Assembly: GCF_013426205.1 (NCBI RefSeq)
Contig: NC_089422.1
Span: forward strand, 682,001-746,000
DNA length: 64,000 nt
Source: Metarhizium brunneum
Taxonomy: Eukaryota; Ascomycota; Sordariomycetes; Hypocreales; Clavicipitaceae
Direction: 5' to 3'
In this document: piece by piece, positions 33,018 to 45,014 of the stretch
Layout of the letters: each line of letters opens with the position of its first letter
How positions within the stretch are numbered: the first letter of the stretch is position 1
The notes under the pieces: generated by a model
Databases searched by the model: none
What the model was told of the DNA's origin: nothing
Seen by the model: only the letters and a program-made list of their open reading frames with translations
Translations under genes and position numbers: made by a program

Positions 33018-34893
33018 TCATGACCGGGGGCTGTCAGCCGCCCCGGCAGTCCTATTCATCAACCCGCTAAAGAAATTCTGTAGTTGCTCATTGTCAAATT
33101 CCTTTGCCATGTTGCCCACCGGCAGTTCTTCCTGTTCTTCCTCGTCGTCTGGCGCAGCATGCGCATTGCGATCCTGTTGTCATTAGCATCGCCTTCCCGC
33201 CTTGATTGCACTTGGACTCAATGAGCAATTTGAATGGTAGACTCACCTTAAGGCGCTGCAGCATGTCATCTGCATCGACTTGAATACCTCCCATGTTGAA
33301 CTGCACTGGGCCAATGTGATCGTGCACGCTCTTCTCCTCCGGAAACTCGACCCTTCTCCCTGCCGGTAGGGGACTGCCCCCCTTCTCAGGAGCCTTGGCC
33401 TTGAATGCCTCCAGGATCTTGAGCTGTCGCTCCAGAAAGTCCTGCGGGTCGTCACTCTCCACGCCGACGGCTTGGCCGTCTGACATTGCGCTTTCAACGA
33501 CGGCAAGACCGCCGCTATTAGGGTCACGACACCATTGTTCGTATTGAGCTATGGCGCTGGGCTCCTGTGGCGGCGTAGGGGATTCGTCGTCGGTGTTGCC
33601 GGCGCCGGGATCGGATCCCGGAGGGAGCTTGATATCAGCTTCCCAGCCCTGAGAGATCAATTCGGTATCAAAAGTGCCACCCAGAATGCGAATCTTGCCC
33701 CATGAGTCCCAGTTTGGTGCGACGACAATCTTGTCTCGGTCTATTACGTTGTGTTTGAGCGGTTGGCGCTTGAGGAGGGATGTGATGCCGAGAGTGGAAT
33801 GGATGAGGAGAGGGAGTTGAGACGGTGTATTTTGGGACGTATATATTAGAGATGCACCATCTAAAAGAACCGTTAGCGACGTTCGGCTTGTGTTTGGGGA
33901 TAGAGCATACGTCGGAGGAGGATGGTTCGGAGATACTGCAAGACGGTGTCAAAGTCGGGCTCTTTCCAGCTCTTGTTTTTTTCAAGAAACTCCATTTTTT
34001 GCGCCTGCAGCTCGTTAGATTAGCTATACACAAACAAGTCCTGCACGAAGAAAAGGGGACGGCTTACATTCTGGCATACTACGCAGAGTGGTAATCCCAA
34101 TGGCTCTGACCACTCTCCTGGACCCAGCGGCAGCAGTCCGTCGCCATCGCCACTCGTTGCTGTTGCCGTCGGCGTTCCGTCCAAGTTCGTCGACGCGCCC
34201 ACACGGCCGCGCTCCTTCCAAGAAGTCATAACATCCTCCATTTCGTTGCGCGCCTCGGTGTTCACCCCGCCCATGACCTCTTCCAGCACTTGGATCCAGC
34301 TCCAGATTTGACGCAGCCATTTATGTGGTTGTGACCAGTCGAGGAGGATGACGATAGCTGTGTGGGATACTGTCTCCGCGGTTAATAGCGGCGAGACGAG
34401 TGTTGCGAACTCGCTGGAGGGCTGTGAGAGCAGATATAGTGATACTCGAGCAAGCGTATCTAGTTGTGTCAGTCAGGTCTGAACCACACCTATCAACAGC
34501 GTTTCAAGTGCGAACCGTCTTGATCTGCGTCCAAAACATCGTAGTATGTGTATCCTAAAGCGAAATTGTTCGCAACAGGCGGCGTCTTCTGTCTATCAAA
34601 ATTTCGTCTCGCCTCGGTACCAGATAGTGACTCGATAAACTCTCGCTGGGTCTCAGGGGTACCGCCTGTTAAATCATTAGTCGGTTGAAGAGCATAGCAT
34701 AGCATAGCTACGCGGGAAGCACACTGAAGACGCGCGTACCCAGCACCAGGAGATTCTTTTCTGGGAGGCGCTTCCCGCTAGCGACTGATTCCAGCATGGA
34801 TGTCCAGAGGTTCTTCTTTTGTTCGCCATTTCGACCATCTGTTTCGCCAGAGCCAGAGGTGTATGTTGACACTCGTTCGTTTCTGCCCGCCAT
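33018..34893 (-). CDS. Cytoplasmic dynein light intermediate chain (DLIC)
   Basis: Six exons on the minus strand (34893-34740, 34665-34516, 34459-34068, 34004-33911, 33860-33247, 33173-33018) give 519 residues, all junctions GT..AG and in frame. The protein is a non-catalytic subunit of cytoplasmic dynein that binds the heavy chain and cargo adaptors during nuclear migration and vesicle transport. It has the degenerate G domain of the family: LPEKNLLVLGGTPETQREFI where a P-loop would be, NNFALGYTYYDVLDADQDDT, VILLDWSQPHKWLRQIWSWI, then CQNAQKMEFLEKNKSWKEPD, YLRTILLRHGASLIYTS and LGITSLLKRQPLKHNVIDRD. The C-terminal 50 residues end in a helix that fits adaptor binding. The lack of a GKS/T P-loop suggests it does not bind GTP in the usual way. 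It shares a 579-bp upstream region with IST3. Confidence 0.92.
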
Positions 34894-35472
34894 GGCAGCA
34901 GTTATTTGCACAGGCGAAGATTTTGCGTCCACAAAAGTTTCAAACTAATATATGGCTGCCGTCGATTATTTCGTACGAGAGGCGTGTCATCAAACGTGCT
35001 TCCCGGAGCTTGGTGGTGGAAGAAACCGTGTCTCGAGGTCGTCAGGGGTGCAGGAGCTCAAACGCACTGCTCGAGCATCTTGGATCGCGTGAAGGGTACA
35101 AAGAAATCTGAAAAATCATAAAAAAGTGCCCAAGGTTCAACGAGGTGTCTTTCTTCCAGACAAATGCGCACGAGACGAGACTGCTTCCAATGGCGTGGGT
35201 ATACCTCCTTCATCAAAAGGCCTGGAGCTCTGTTACGTGCGGTGCGGAAATTGACCCACTGGAACAGGAGCGTGGCTTTCGATTGATCCCTGGCCAAACG
35301 CCAAGCAGTTGCAGCTGTTGGTGCCTGTGCCCCACCAAGCCCACTGGAACACCCAAGGCTCCACTGTCATGCCTCCAATGTCAGCCTTGCAGATGTTTTG
35401 CCCGGCATCAGAGCTTTCGGCAGCCTTGCCAAGCTCAACTCTTCGCCATCAGCAACAGCTAAGCGCAGCATC
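34894..35472. promoter_or_regulatory. Shared divergent promoter of DLIC and IST3
   Basis: A 579-bp region between head-to-head start codons. No intact frame of note. I see no clear TATA box or named motif, as is usual for housekeeping genes. Confidence 0.5.
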
Positions 35473-36465
35473 ATGAATAAAATCCGGGCCATCCAAGAGC
35501 TAAACAGGAGAGAAATCGAAAATGGAATGTGAGTCTTGCGACCCATATCCCCCCCTTCCTCGCTCAAATCAGCTAACATGCCCAGAACACCCGAGGGCTC
35601 CTGGCACGTCGACTACCGCGACACGGCATTTATTTATTTCGGCGGATTGCCCTACGACCTGACTGAAGGCGACATTATCACCATTTTCTCGCAATTCGGC
35701 GAGCCCGTCTTCCTGAAGCTCGCGCGGGACAAGGAGACGGGCAAATCCAAAGGCTTCGGATGGCTCAAGTACGAAGACCAGCGCAGCACAGATCTGGCGG
35801 TAGATAACCTGGGCGGCGCCGACATCAGCGGACGAATGATCAGTGTCGATCATGCGCGATACAAGCCCCGGGATGACGAGGACCCTGAAGAGTTCAATGT
35901 TAGCTGGGAAGCCATGATGCGGAGGGAGGGCAAGCTCAAGGATGAGGACGAGGAGAGCGAGGAAGAAGAAGTAGCCAGGCCAATGTTGCCAGAAGAGAGG
36001 GAGTTGGCGATTTTAATGAGGGACCACGACGACGATGATCCGATGAAGGGGTTTTTGGTGGAAGAGAAGAAGCGAGAGGTTGAGGAGGCGAGGAGCAAGG
36101 CGGACAGGAAGGAGAGACATGGGGATAAACACAGACGCAGACATAGGAGGAGGGATGAGTCTCCAGAGGAGAGAGACAAGCGACACAGAGAAAGGAGTAG
36201 AGAGAGGGAGTCGAAACGGCCAAGAGACGACTCGAGGGACAGGGAGAGGCGGCGTCGACGAGACCATGATGAAGACAGGGATAAGAGAAGGAGCAGGCGG
36301 GATCGCGATGATGATGATGATGAAAGAGAGTGGCGGAGAGATAGAGAACGCGATCGGCCAAAACATGATCGGAACAGATCTCAAGAACGAACCGAACGCC
36401 ACAGGGACGATGAGAAGAGACGGAGACGGAGCAGAAGCCGTTCGCCACGACGTCATGAAGATTGA
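35473..36465 (+). CDS. IST3: RNA-binding splicing factor IST3 / Snu17 / RBMX2
   Basis: Two exons (35473-35528, 35586-36465) give 311 residues. Exon 1 supplies the conserved N-terminus (MNKIRAIQELNRREIENGI) that precedes the RRM in this family, which fixes the start. The RRM spans about residues 32-110, with RNP2 IYFGGL (35-40) and RNP1 KGFGWLKY (74-81), then the family tail VDHARYKPRDDEDPEEFN. The rest (about 120-311) is acidic and then Arg/Asp/Ser rich (RD/RS repeats), ending RSRSRSPRRHED. IST3, with Bud13 and Pml1, forms the RES complex, which binds U2 snRNP/SF3b and supports splicing and nuclear retention of pre-mRNA. Its tail is longer than in yeast and resembles RBMX2. A second spliceosome gene, ISY1, lies at the left edge of the window. 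Confidence 0.93.
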
Positions 36466-36625
36466 TACCACAATAGCACTTAATTTGCATATTGGAAACG
36501 TAAAAAACCAAAAGTAGTGATGTTATTCGAGGCCTACGCCGCCTAGATCCAATTGATAACGCCCAACGTCCCATTGTATGCAACAGAATCTTGTAGCCCC
36601 AAACATTGTGGCCACATACAGGGAA

Positions 36626-37918
36626 TCACGTATTCCCCAAATATCGTTTCCAACCCTCTCTCATGCACAATCGTTTCCCATTCTCGCCATCTACCAAGAC
36701 GAACTTCTCCCATCGAGCATCCTTGCCGGCACCCACAACCGCAAGACTATCCTCGCTAATCCAGCCAATAATGCCCTTCGCGGGGCGCATCGTTCCCAGC
36801 ACCGTTCCTTCGGAGAAGGGGATGCCCCCAATCATAGTTTCGTCACCAGCTTCAAACGGCGCAGAAGCGAATGAGTACACGTCTGAAAATACGCGGGGCA
36901 TGAGCGGCAACTTGCCCAAAATGCCCCATTTGCCAGGCTCGGCGTCTGATGTACCGAGCTGTTGGCTTCTCTGTATTGATTGTCTCCTTGTATTGGGTAT
37001 ATCGAATATGTGCAGAGTTGATTTGTCTGATGTGCAGGCAAGCATGGCTCCGGATGGCGAGAAAGCCAAAGAGAAAATGGTTGCGGGGTCAATCCCCCTC
37101 CGAAGCTCTGCGACCTTGGCGCAATTTGCTGTAGAGTAGACACGGATAAGAGTTCCGGTCTCACTTGCAGTAGCCAGTAGCTCTCCGTTGGGACTTAATT
37201 GGATGGCCTTGAGAGCTGATGAGTGAGCCGGAATGATGCTAACGTTGCCTGTAGCGAGCTCGATAAGTTGAATCTGGCCGGGAGTTCGTCCTGGGAAAGC
37301 GAGTGTCTTGCTGGATAAGGAACAGAGGCCGAGCATGTTGTCTGCTGTTTCATAGACATGCAGTAGGTTCGGAGGTTTGGCAAACGAGTAGATGCGAATG
37401 CTGTTTTGTAAAACGACCACAATGCGCTCACGGCCTAGCTGGACTCCACGAACGGAGCTGAGGGCTGAGATTTCGAGCGCTACTCTTCCCTTCATGTCAT
37501 CCCATATAATAGTCTGCGGTGAAGGGGTTAGCAGGCATATCATTAGGTGTGCTCTACCTTGACTGACCTTGTTCATTGCAAATTTAGGAGACCTTCCACC
37601 ACCGACGAGAGCCAAATAGTTGGTCATGCCCATCATTTGAACAAGGCCAATTCCGGCGTTAAAATCTTATGTTACGTTAGCTAGTCGCATGAAGATTGTG
37701 TGAATTCCTTGGAAAGAGTACCTCTTGATGCCTTTAATAAACATGACTTTGTGTGAAAGACTGAGCAGGTTAGCACAAATACCGTGACCAAAAATTCCGT
37801 GAAACATACTACAAATGCCAGATTCAAGACCAACAGCAAAGCAGCTGCTATCATTATTAAATGCGACAGATAAAACGGCCGTCGGGTTCGACGCCTCGAT
37901 AGGCGGCCGCACATTCAT
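36626..37918 (-). CDS. HSV2: PROPPIN-family WD-repeat protein HSV2 (Atg18-like)
   Basis: Four exons on the minus strand (37918-37810, 37760-37722, 37665-37568, 37513-36626) give 377 residues. The start MNVRPPIEASNPTAVLSVAF matches the family N-terminus, and splicing rebuilds GICIFHTKSCLLKASRDFNA across two junctions. It is a seven-bladed beta-propeller that binds PI3P and PI(3,5)P2 on endosomes and vacuoles. The lipid-binding motif is LRRG (residues 219-222) in place of the FRRG of Atg18, typical of the Hsv2/WIPI3-4 branch, embedded in ETGTLIRVYSTANCAKVAEL. Family members act in micro-autophagy and nucleophagy. The last intron is 54 bp, a multiple of three and free of stops, so retention would add 18 residues before TIIWDD. 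The gene is tail to tail with IST3, 160 bp apart. Confidence 0.92.
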
Positions 37919-39629
37919 GCTGGCGTGGCGTGGGTAGTATGTGAGACAAAATGTCGATGAGATGTGGAGTCAAAAAACAGAAATACCAGTCGCATGAACA
38001 GAAGTAAAAGCACTACTGAGAAATAGAAGGAGTCATATCGGCGCTAGCCTTTGGGTTAGAGATATAGAAGAGTTGCAGGCGCTGCGCAGCGGCGGCGACG
38101 AGCAGTCGTTCTGCCAGCGTATCAATTGGGAGGCAACGCTGGCTCTTCAAAGTTATTTCCGGGATGCCACTGTCTCCCGGAGTCCGCAAGGGCACCTCTC
38201 GGCAGGTGGGCAGGGGACCACGCCCGCACCGGTATGTGGATATGGATGCGAGTTGTGAATCTCGAATCTCGAGTTCGCAGCCCCCTTCGTGATGAGATGG
38301 CGATGGTGAGTGCTGGGCTGATGGAGCGGGCAGCTGGGCCAAATAAAGCGAAGATGTCGACTGGTTCCTAATGTCGCACCGCAGGTGACTTATTAAGGTC
38401 GGCTGGAGGGTCTCCGCCTCGCATGACTTGACAGTACCCAGGTACTACCCAGTTGTCTGGGCATCTGGGCAGTCACTGGCCCTTTTCCCAGCACAAGTTC
38501 CAGAACCAGCCTAGTTTAGCTCAAGCCAAGACTTGTTTGGGGAAGTAGCGGGTAATCCATTGTTTGTAGATGGACCGGACATTCAATTACTAATGCAATT
38601 CGTGGTGCTTGCAGCTTTTTCAATGGGCCAAAGTTTAATAATACCAAACTTCCAGAAGTTCTCACTCTGTCGGCCGAAAAGCCACAACATCAGGGCCCTA
38701 AAATCGAGATCATGTCGAGCCAAGTGCTATATCGCAGATTGCCCCACCAACAAATCGCCGAGCTAATACTCGCTCGCGCTCGTCTTCAGAGGAAAGTTGT
38801 CAAGGTAAGGCTCGCTTGTGCATTGTGCTGCAAGTGGTGTTTTCTCATCATACGCGGCAGTAGATGGGGTAAAAAAAACATTAGATACACAATCAAAGCA
38901 AAAGAAATGAAAAAACCGGGAAGGAGAATGGTTATGTTTGGAAATCACAGATTTCATCACGGTGGGAATTCGGAAGTGTAGCGCCTAGGTTTACGCTTGA
39001 ATGATACCTCCGAGGCGATGATGATGCCCCAGCTTGATTCGACAAAAGCGCGATTCCACGATTACAATCTCCAAAGGCTACATCTGCCGCGCAATAGCAT
39101 AGCCAGGCTAAATTTATTTGTAATGAGCAAATTGTGACTGGCACGCTGAAGACCTCGGCACCTAGAGACAAGACCAGGTTATGGCAAAGGCACGCCTCTA
39201 TTCAACGATTAACCAGCGGCTTGCCTTTTCTCTTCGTACTTCCCACAACCAGCGCTGCGCACACCTCTAATCCGCGTGCTTAAGCCTGTGGCCAAACTTG
39301 CGAGCAAACGAGTCTCGGCAAAAAAGGGCAAGTGATCTGCCGAAAGAATAAAATGCAGATGTCGCAATTCAGCCCTTCAGGACGCGAAAACGCCAATCCA
39401 TCGTCCAGGCACCGAGGCCTGACACATTACGAAGGCAGCTGGAATCAATAGTGATGCCGATCAGCCGGGTCACTTCAGCTCCTGAAGCTAGCACACGCAC
39501 ACAAACAAACAAGGCCGATACCCCAGTCGTCAAGGAGACTGAAAATGATTAGCACTCCTCGCCCCGGGGTCGTACTCCAAGACACGATGAACTGCAGATT
39601 TTGCTCTTGCACGACGTTAACGCCTAACC
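37919..39629. other. Intergenic region, no gene seen
   Basis: 1.7 kb upstream of HSV2 and of the membrane-protein gene at 39630 (divergent). A short open frame at 38712-38804 ends at a good splice donor, but I could not find a matching second exon. Otherwise nothing recognised. Confidence 0.45.
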
Positions 39630-40993
39630 ATGGCGGCGACATACAGCTCACCGCCGCCTTTCTCGACCTCGACTAACCTTGGTCCAATCACCACCACGCT
39701 GTCTTTTCCTCAAGACTGCTATACAGATCATCATGATTTCCAGACCGAAGGCTTAGGCTTCCTTGGAAATACACTACCGCGGGCATGTTGAAAATTCCCT
39801 CAGATCAGTAGACTCGGCATTTTGCTTATACATGGAGAGGTAGGGTGTGCGATAAGTTCATGCTGCCCGTCTGGGAATATATACTCCCAGCCATTCGCAT
39901 GGATGACAAGTTACTACTCGCCCGGACTCCATTGCCCTTCGAACTATCATTCCTGCGCTCCGCCGCCCTCTCCGTATGCGCTATCTTCGTCAAGCGGAGA
40001 AAACATCGCCTTCTGCTGTCCGAGTAGTGAGTAACAAATGATCCCTCCTTGGAACTGGGAATTGATAGAAACTCTTGTGTAGACTATGTTTGTCCTGCGT
40101 GGCAGACCCAATCAGGAGGAGGCGGTATTGTGTACGACGGCTGCAACAGTGGTCTCGTATCGGGGACACAGGTTGTGACTGTCGATAACAACATGTATGA
40201 CCAAAGATCTATGACGCAATATACATATACAGCTACGGGTGCGACTACATGGTGGCAGATTGCGTGGCCAATTCAAATTCGCTGGAAGGAAAGAGACCTT
40301 CTTGCGACCGCAACGACTTCCACGACAGCTACTAGTTCCATTACTCCGACAGCCGGTTCCAACGCGACCCAAATAAGCTCGGGGCTGTCAACGGGAGCAA
40401 TAGTCGGAATCGTACTGGGGTGTCTTGCTGCTCTCGCATTTGCCCTCGGGACTCTGTGTTTTCTTTGCCTTCAGCGACGGAGGCAAAGACGACTGCAACC
40501 GCAGCCAACTGTTGGAATATCTGCAGGATACGGAACCGGCCCTGGAGAACTGCCATCGGACCCTTCCAAACAACATGTCTTCCAGCATAGTGTCTTGCAG
40601 CCTGTTTTCAACGAGCTTGATACTGCGCCTAGGCAATATGTTGCTGAGATGGAAGGGGTCAACTCTTTAGAACAGACGGTTGGTAAAGTGATCCCTCACT
40701 ACTCTGGCTATAGGACTAACTGGAGCTGGTCAATCAGAATCATCCCAACGTGTCAGAACTTCCACACGCCCCATATTTGTAAAGTAGCTACTCGAAAGAG
40801 GAGTGTTGGTGTTTTGTCGATTTCGAGGGGTCGTCCGGGGGAACTGATCCTTTTTAGTGCGTTTTCATCGCTTCCTCATACAAATGTGCGGAGATTTTGT
40901 CCCAGTAGTATTACGTATCACAGACAGAGTCGCAAGCAGAACTTAGAGAGCTTGTCACAGATGCGCATTTGTTTGTTGGGGAATCCGTTGTAA
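39630..40993 (+). CDS. Cys-rich single-pass surface protein with Ser/Thr stalk
   Basis: Three exons are proposed (39630-39786, 39844-40026, 40083-40993), giving 416 residues. Frame continuity supports both introns (57 and 56 bp): LGPITTTLSFPQDCYTDHHD in exon 1, CAISSCCPSGNIYSQPFAWM and ENIAFCCPS in exon 2, then YVCPAWQTQSGGGGIVYDGC in exon 3. The outer part carries several CC and CPS/CP motifs likely held by disulfides, then a Thr/Ser stalk (ATATTSTTATSSITPT), a single membrane span (GAIVGIVLGCLAALAFALGT) and a basic stop-transfer stretch (RRRQRR). There is no clear signal peptide, so insertion with the N-terminus outside is likely. The layout resembles fungal wall-sensor and Mid2/WSC-like proteins, though no WSC domain is seen. 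The C-terminal 100 residues look unlike coding sequence of this family and may hide another intron. Confidence 0.72.
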
Positions 40994-42344
40994 TCACAGC
41001 GGTGGTATGCCTTTGTAGCGTCGATATCAACAACGGTAAACGGATGGGAAGTACTAAAAAGAGACTCTGGGCAGAGCGATTGATTGGCAGCCGTGAACTT
41101 AATCGAAAATAATCACCCAATACTGCCGGGTCTCATACTCCTGAAGTCCATGATGTGACAAAGATCATCCAGCCAAACGAGTCCACTTGGTGCTCCGCAG
41201 TAAGATGGCCCTTAGCCCAGAGAAGCCCCGAACTCTTGGCTATGCCTAATGAGGGTGTCGCATGCGCACGGGCCGTGAAGCAACGAGATGGCGGTTAACT
41301 GTTGACTACAACGGCCACGATGAGGTCCAGGGGTTGAAGATGAGATGCATTTGGCTGGGTTCTGGTTTCAATGCCAGTGATCAGGTGATGAAGGCAGACG
41401 AATTAGAAGGCTCCTTTCTTCAACATCATGAAATAGGCTGTTTATCTCCTGAAAACATCTCCTCTGCTGTTGCTGGTGGCCGGAGAAAAAGGCGGTGGGC
41501 AGCTCTTGGTCATTTCTGCCGGTTCGTCGAAAGCTCTCAGGGGCCGAACGTGGTGCGTACCTCATCACCAAAATCAAGCTGTAAGGTACCTACACCGAAT
41601 GCCCCTGAAAGCGCGAGTGACGAGCTCTCTTGCTCAGGGCCCCAGGGACCGACCCCTCCCCGCTATTGATGAGATTGACCCGCGACCGCGCTGGTGATTC
41701 TGAGGTCGAAGCAAAAGATAAATCAATCCAAATCAGCGGTCCGTACGGAGTACTTGATGCTCATGACAATGGCTGCGGCGGAAAGTAGTGTGTTAGCCTC
41801 GGCGTGGATCAGCTGCTTCAATCTCGATATCCATCCATCTCAACATTGATTGATGAGCAGTCCGGATGAAATTAGCCTCCCAATGCCCACTGCACGCCAG
41901 CGGTCCCCATTGGCAGCCGTGTCCTAGTTCCGCCCCACTTTGACATATGGAGCCCACCAATCGACTAGACCCCTGGTTCCCCTTTCCTGAGGCCCCGAAG
42001 TACCTGGTGCTGTCCAGGTCTGCCCGATGCTCGTGCCTGCTAATTGGGTCATTGATCTGCTCGAGTCCTGAAGTGGCTCCTCAACCCCCCAAAACCACCC
42101 TGGCCAGCACTTGTGGCCTGTAGGAGGCGGCGCACCACTTGCTCGACCACCATCTCCAAAGTTGACTCCTCTAGTCTGCGGTTACTTCTCCCCGACTTCT
42201 CGTCTCCATCCTAGCGAGCTGCTCCCAACTCCATCTCCCACGCAGCGTCATCGTGTCCGTCTTGTCGTCTCTTACAACTGACGCATCTCCTCGTCGTCGG
42301 TCTTCTTTTACTCCCCAATTCTCAACTCCTCGACTCCAGCCAAG
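40994..42344. other. Intergenic region, septin promoter
   Basis: 1.35 kb with no gene seen. One exact copy of the recurring decamer TACGGAGTAC lies at 41744-41753. The CT-rich 150 bp before 42345 is the likely septin 5' UTR and core promoter. Confidence 0.5.
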
Positions 42345-44030
42345 ATGTCGTCTGCCGCTACTGTACGTGCTTCGCAGCTTCCCACCGCCCACACCCACCC
42401 CCTGGACGCATATAGCCCCAACTAGCAAACTTGTCGACGATAGCGTTTGGAGACTGCTTTGGATGCTGCTCAAACCACAATAATGGGATATGCTGACTTG
42501 TCTTGATGTTTATAGAAGATGATCCGGAGGAAGAAGAACGTCAAGAAGGGTATTCAGTTCTGCTTGATGGTCTGTGGTGCCTCTGGAACTGGTAAGTCAC
42601 TCTCCATCTCCCCTCTCACGCAGCTCTAGCCAAGTCACCTACGTAATGCTGCGACCTATGTGGTTTTCTACCAGCAATAACTAACTTCGCTCCCTCCAGG
42701 CCGAACCACCTTCGTCAACACACTCTGCAACAAGGATGTGCTCACGCATAAGAATGCCGACGATCCCACCGATGCTCACGTTGAGGATGGTGTCAAGATT
42801 AAGCCCGTCACCGTTGGTACGTAGTTTTTTCAACCATCTGCAGAAAATAAATGAGTCAAACATGGCTTTACTGACGGAATATGGTGATACAGAGCTCGAG
42901 CTCGACGAAGAGGGTACCCGTATTTCTCTGACGATTGTCGATACCCCTGGATTTGGTGACCAGATCGACAACGAAGCTAGGTAGGGCCCCGTATACGGAA
43001 ACAGGCGCAACGGCGCATGGAAATACCAGTCTGCTCACTTTTCAATAGTTTCTCGGAGATTGTTGGATACCTTGAGAGGCAATATGATGACATCTTGGCC
43101 GAAGAGTCACGTATCAAGCGTAACCCCCGATTCAGGGACAACCGTGTCCACGCTATGCTCTACTTCATCACTCCCACGGGCCATGGGTAAGTTCCTCGCC
43201 CAAGGACAAATTGCTTGTTCAATATTGGAGCCTTCCTGACCCGCTGCCAGTCTACGAGAACTCGACATTGAGCTCATGAAGCGCCTTGCTCCCCGATGCA
43301 ACGTCATTCCCGTCATTGGCCGCGCTGATTCCCTGACCCCCGCCGAACTGGCCGAGTCGAAAAAATTGGTTATGGAGGATATCGAGCACTACCGTATCCC
43401 TGTCTACAACTTCCCCTACGATATCGAGGAAGACGACGAAGACACCGTCGAGGAGAACGCTGAGCTCCGAGGGCTCATGCCCTTCGCCATCGTCGGCTCT
43501 GAGGATGTTGTTGAGATTGGTGGCCGCAAGGTTCGCGCTCGCCAGTACCCATGGGGTGTAGTCGAGGTTGACAACCCTCGCCACTCTGACTTCCTCGCTA
43601 TTCGATCCGCTCTCCTTCACAGTCACCTGGCAGACCTCAAGGAAATTACCCATGACTTCTTGTACGAGAATTATCGTACCGAGAAGCTGTCCAAGAGCGT
43701 GGACGGTGCTGCCGGAAAGTAAGTGTTTCGCCACATGTTGCACCTGGCGCCGAGGTCTATTCTGCTAACACTCGACACAGCATCGATAGTTCCATGAACC
43801 CTGAGGATCTTGCCTCACAGTCTGTCCGTCTCAAGGAAGAGCAGCTTCGAAGAGAAGAGGAGAAACTGCGTGAAATCGAGCTCAAGGTCCAGCGCGAAAT
43901 TAACGAGAAGCGGCAGGAGCTTTTGGCTCGTGAGTCGCAGCTCCGAGAAATCGAGGCCCGTATGGCAAGGGAAGCCTCTGCTACTTCTGTGAGCGCGCCT
44001 ACCGAGGCCAACGGCGACAACGAAGCCTAA
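42345..44030 (+). CDS. CDC11: Septin, Cdc11/AspA type
   Basis: Seven exons (42345-42362, 42516-42591, 42700-42816, 42893-42980, 43049-43186, 43251-43718, 43781-44030) give 384 residues; all junctions are GT..AG and in frame. Exon 1 is only 18 bp and is followed by a 153-bp intron. Septins polymerise into hetero-oligomeric filaments at septa, hyphal tips and emerging buds. Motifs: a polybasic stretch MIRRKKNVKKGIQF before the G domain, G1 GASGTGRT (about residues 27-34), G3 DTPGFGD, G4 GRAD (about 168), the septin element around EIGGRKVRARQYPWGVVEVD, and a C-terminal coiled coil (about 315-370, rich in Glu/Arg/Lys). The basic RRKK-KK start and the Arg in G1 point to the Cdc11/AspA group, not Cdc3, Cdc10 or Cdc12. 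The assignment to subgroup is by memory of family sequences. Confidence 0.93.
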
Positions 44031-45014
44031 GTCTTGTCCAGCGATACGCTAGGCCTTTCTGCGATACCCTGAGAATAAAAAAGGAAGACATGCGACGTTG
44101 GTTTATATATCTATGTCGGCGTTGGTTTTTTTTTTCATCTCTATCATGACTAAAAAGCAGAAGAAGCAGAGGACTCCCCCGGGATTCGCAATGCAACATA
44201 AATTCGATTTATCCCTTTTTCCACACCACGCCACTGAGCTTGTTCGCATTTCAATATTAAAGGCTGGCTATGATTGAGATGACAGGAGGAACCAATATAA
44301 GAATGGAGTGGGGCAGTAGTGGCAGAAGTGGCAGTATAGTGAGTACACGGTTTTACACAAATAGCCCCCTTGTACTTGCGACTTGGCAATGGTTTCTCGA
44401 TGATCGGAGTCGTGAGCGGGAACGGCAATGGCAAGCAACCAATGCAATTAATATTGTGGTGGGGCTGGATGGGCAAGACGGACATGATGTGCGGTCGACA
44501 TTCTCAGGTATATGGCCGGCATTTTCGGGTATGATATCCCCTTTTAGCTGTATTGGTAACCCATTTGTTTGTAGCCTAGCCTTGCCGCGTCGCCCGGCCG
44601 ATTTTTCTATTTGTTCTGTTCTTTAGTTCTCTTAGTGAGCTTCTAATGCAAATATCGAATCCTTTAACAATTTATATTACATACTTACACACATTCACAT
44701 AAATTTGGGGGGTAGAATCAATAATGCGTGCGACGAGTGGTGAATTCTAAGAACTGTATCATATCCATGGCACTACCTGGGCGGCATAAACTAGGATCCG
44801 TGGAAAGGAATTTTGTGAAGGAAAGCAAACCTAAGAAAACAAATGACAAACAAGCGCCAAACCCAATCTGAACTCAGTCTCTCATTCCGAACCAATTAAT
44901 AGCCCTCCGCTCGGCCATGGGGCTTGTCCCACCAGCTCAAAGAGCCAACAACTTCTCAATCTGGTTCTCCTCATAGCTCCGTCATGCTCGCACATTTGGC
45001 GACTTGGGACCCAT
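44031..45014. other. Convergent intergenic region
   Basis: 1 kb between the septin and BAX-inhibitor genes, AT rich toward the middle. It is larger than a usual 3'-3' gap, but no gene is visible. Confidence 0.5.

Noticed and set aside
38712..38804. 31-codon frame (MSSQVLYRRLPHQQIAEL) ending at a good GTAAGG donor
   Set aside because: Could be a first exon, but no in-frame second exon with coding character was found downstream.
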